NCBI RefSeq assembly: GCF_036014015.1
Contig: NZ_CP107905.1
Location: 10,292,001-10,356,000 of the forward strand
DNA: 64,000 bases
DNA from: Streptomyces sp. NBC_00457
GTDB taxonomy: Bacteria > Actinomycetota > Actinomycetes > Streptomycetales > Streptomycetaceae
Direction: 5' to 3'
A program made the translations under genes and the position numbers. The notes under the pieces are model-generated. The model did not search any database. It saw nothing but the letters and a program-made list of their open reading frames with translations, and was not told the DNA's origin. Shown one piece after another: positions 63,937-64,000 of the stretch. The stretch's first letter is position 1. Each line of letters opens with the position of its first letter.

Positions 63937-64000
63937 AATCCACCTCCGGTTGCTTTAGGCCTCAAGGCTCGTGCAAGGAGGTCTGCTTTCGCGTCGCCCT

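Overview
The window looks like chromosomal DNA of a Streptomyces-type actinomycete. GC content is very high, GTG and TTG starts are frequent, and genes are coupled by ATGA/GTGA overlaps. RacP/DUF6192-type genes, MmyB-like XRE regulators and a DesK-type two-component system with an ABC exporter also fit that group. No rRNA, tRNA or CRISPR array was seen.

Region 1 (1-14.4 kb) begins with a truncated ROK repressor. It is followed by a co-directional run: two Gfo/Idh/MocA oxidoreductases, two sugar-isomerase-like TIM barrels, a complete Dpp/Opp-type ABC importer (with one permease fused to one ATPase), an IacI-like NTF2 protein, an 86-residue unknown, a FixJ-type response regulator, a PAS histidine kinase and a metal-dependent amidohydrolase.

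Region 2 (14.4-23.6 kb) is the centrepiece. It holds an uninterrupted indole-3-acetate (auxin) catabolic cluster in the order iacA-B-C-D-E-F-G-H, followed directly by catB-catA-catC, so auxin can be taken through catechol to the beta-ketoadipate branch in one transcription unit. A perfect 16-bp palindrome lies just before iacA. The upstream importer, amidohydrolase and keto-sugar-type enzymes suggest, as inference, use of plant auxin conjugates.

Region 3 (23.6-42 kb) is accessory and decayed. It has an IS30 scrap, an intact IS5-type transposase, a RacP/DUF6192/zinc-finger group, an aldo/keto reductase, an amidohydrolase, a Na+/H+ antiporter, a DUF2255 protein and an alcohol dehydrogenase. It also carries many broken genes: two MmyB-like regulators, a cupin with its barrel deleted, an FAD-monooxygenase piece, a frameshifted IclR regulator, a broken intradiol dioxygenase, a broken hydratase, a TetR piece and an alpha/beta-hydrolase piece. 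A shared palindrome (GGGG-N10-CCCC, three copies continuing into GGATA) sits upstream of four enzyme genes or relics. It is probably the operator of the MmyB-like regulators.

Region 4 (42-54.5 kb) has an SDR, a PPOX protein, a quinone oxidoreductase, a perfect 20-bp hairpin terminator and a TetR regulator with a candidate operator. After these comes a second aromatic-type catabolic cluster: an FAD monooxygenase divergent from SnoaL, VOC, FAH-family, methyltransferase-like, homogentisate-dioxygenase-like bicupin, alcohol dehydrogenase and NmrA genes. Its substrate is unknown. A C-terminally truncated AraC regulator follows.

Region 5 (54.9-64 kb) encodes a PaoABC-type periplasmic molybdenum aldehyde oxidase with an XdhC/PaoD maturation factor. 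On the minus strand are a two-component system and an ABC exporter pair.
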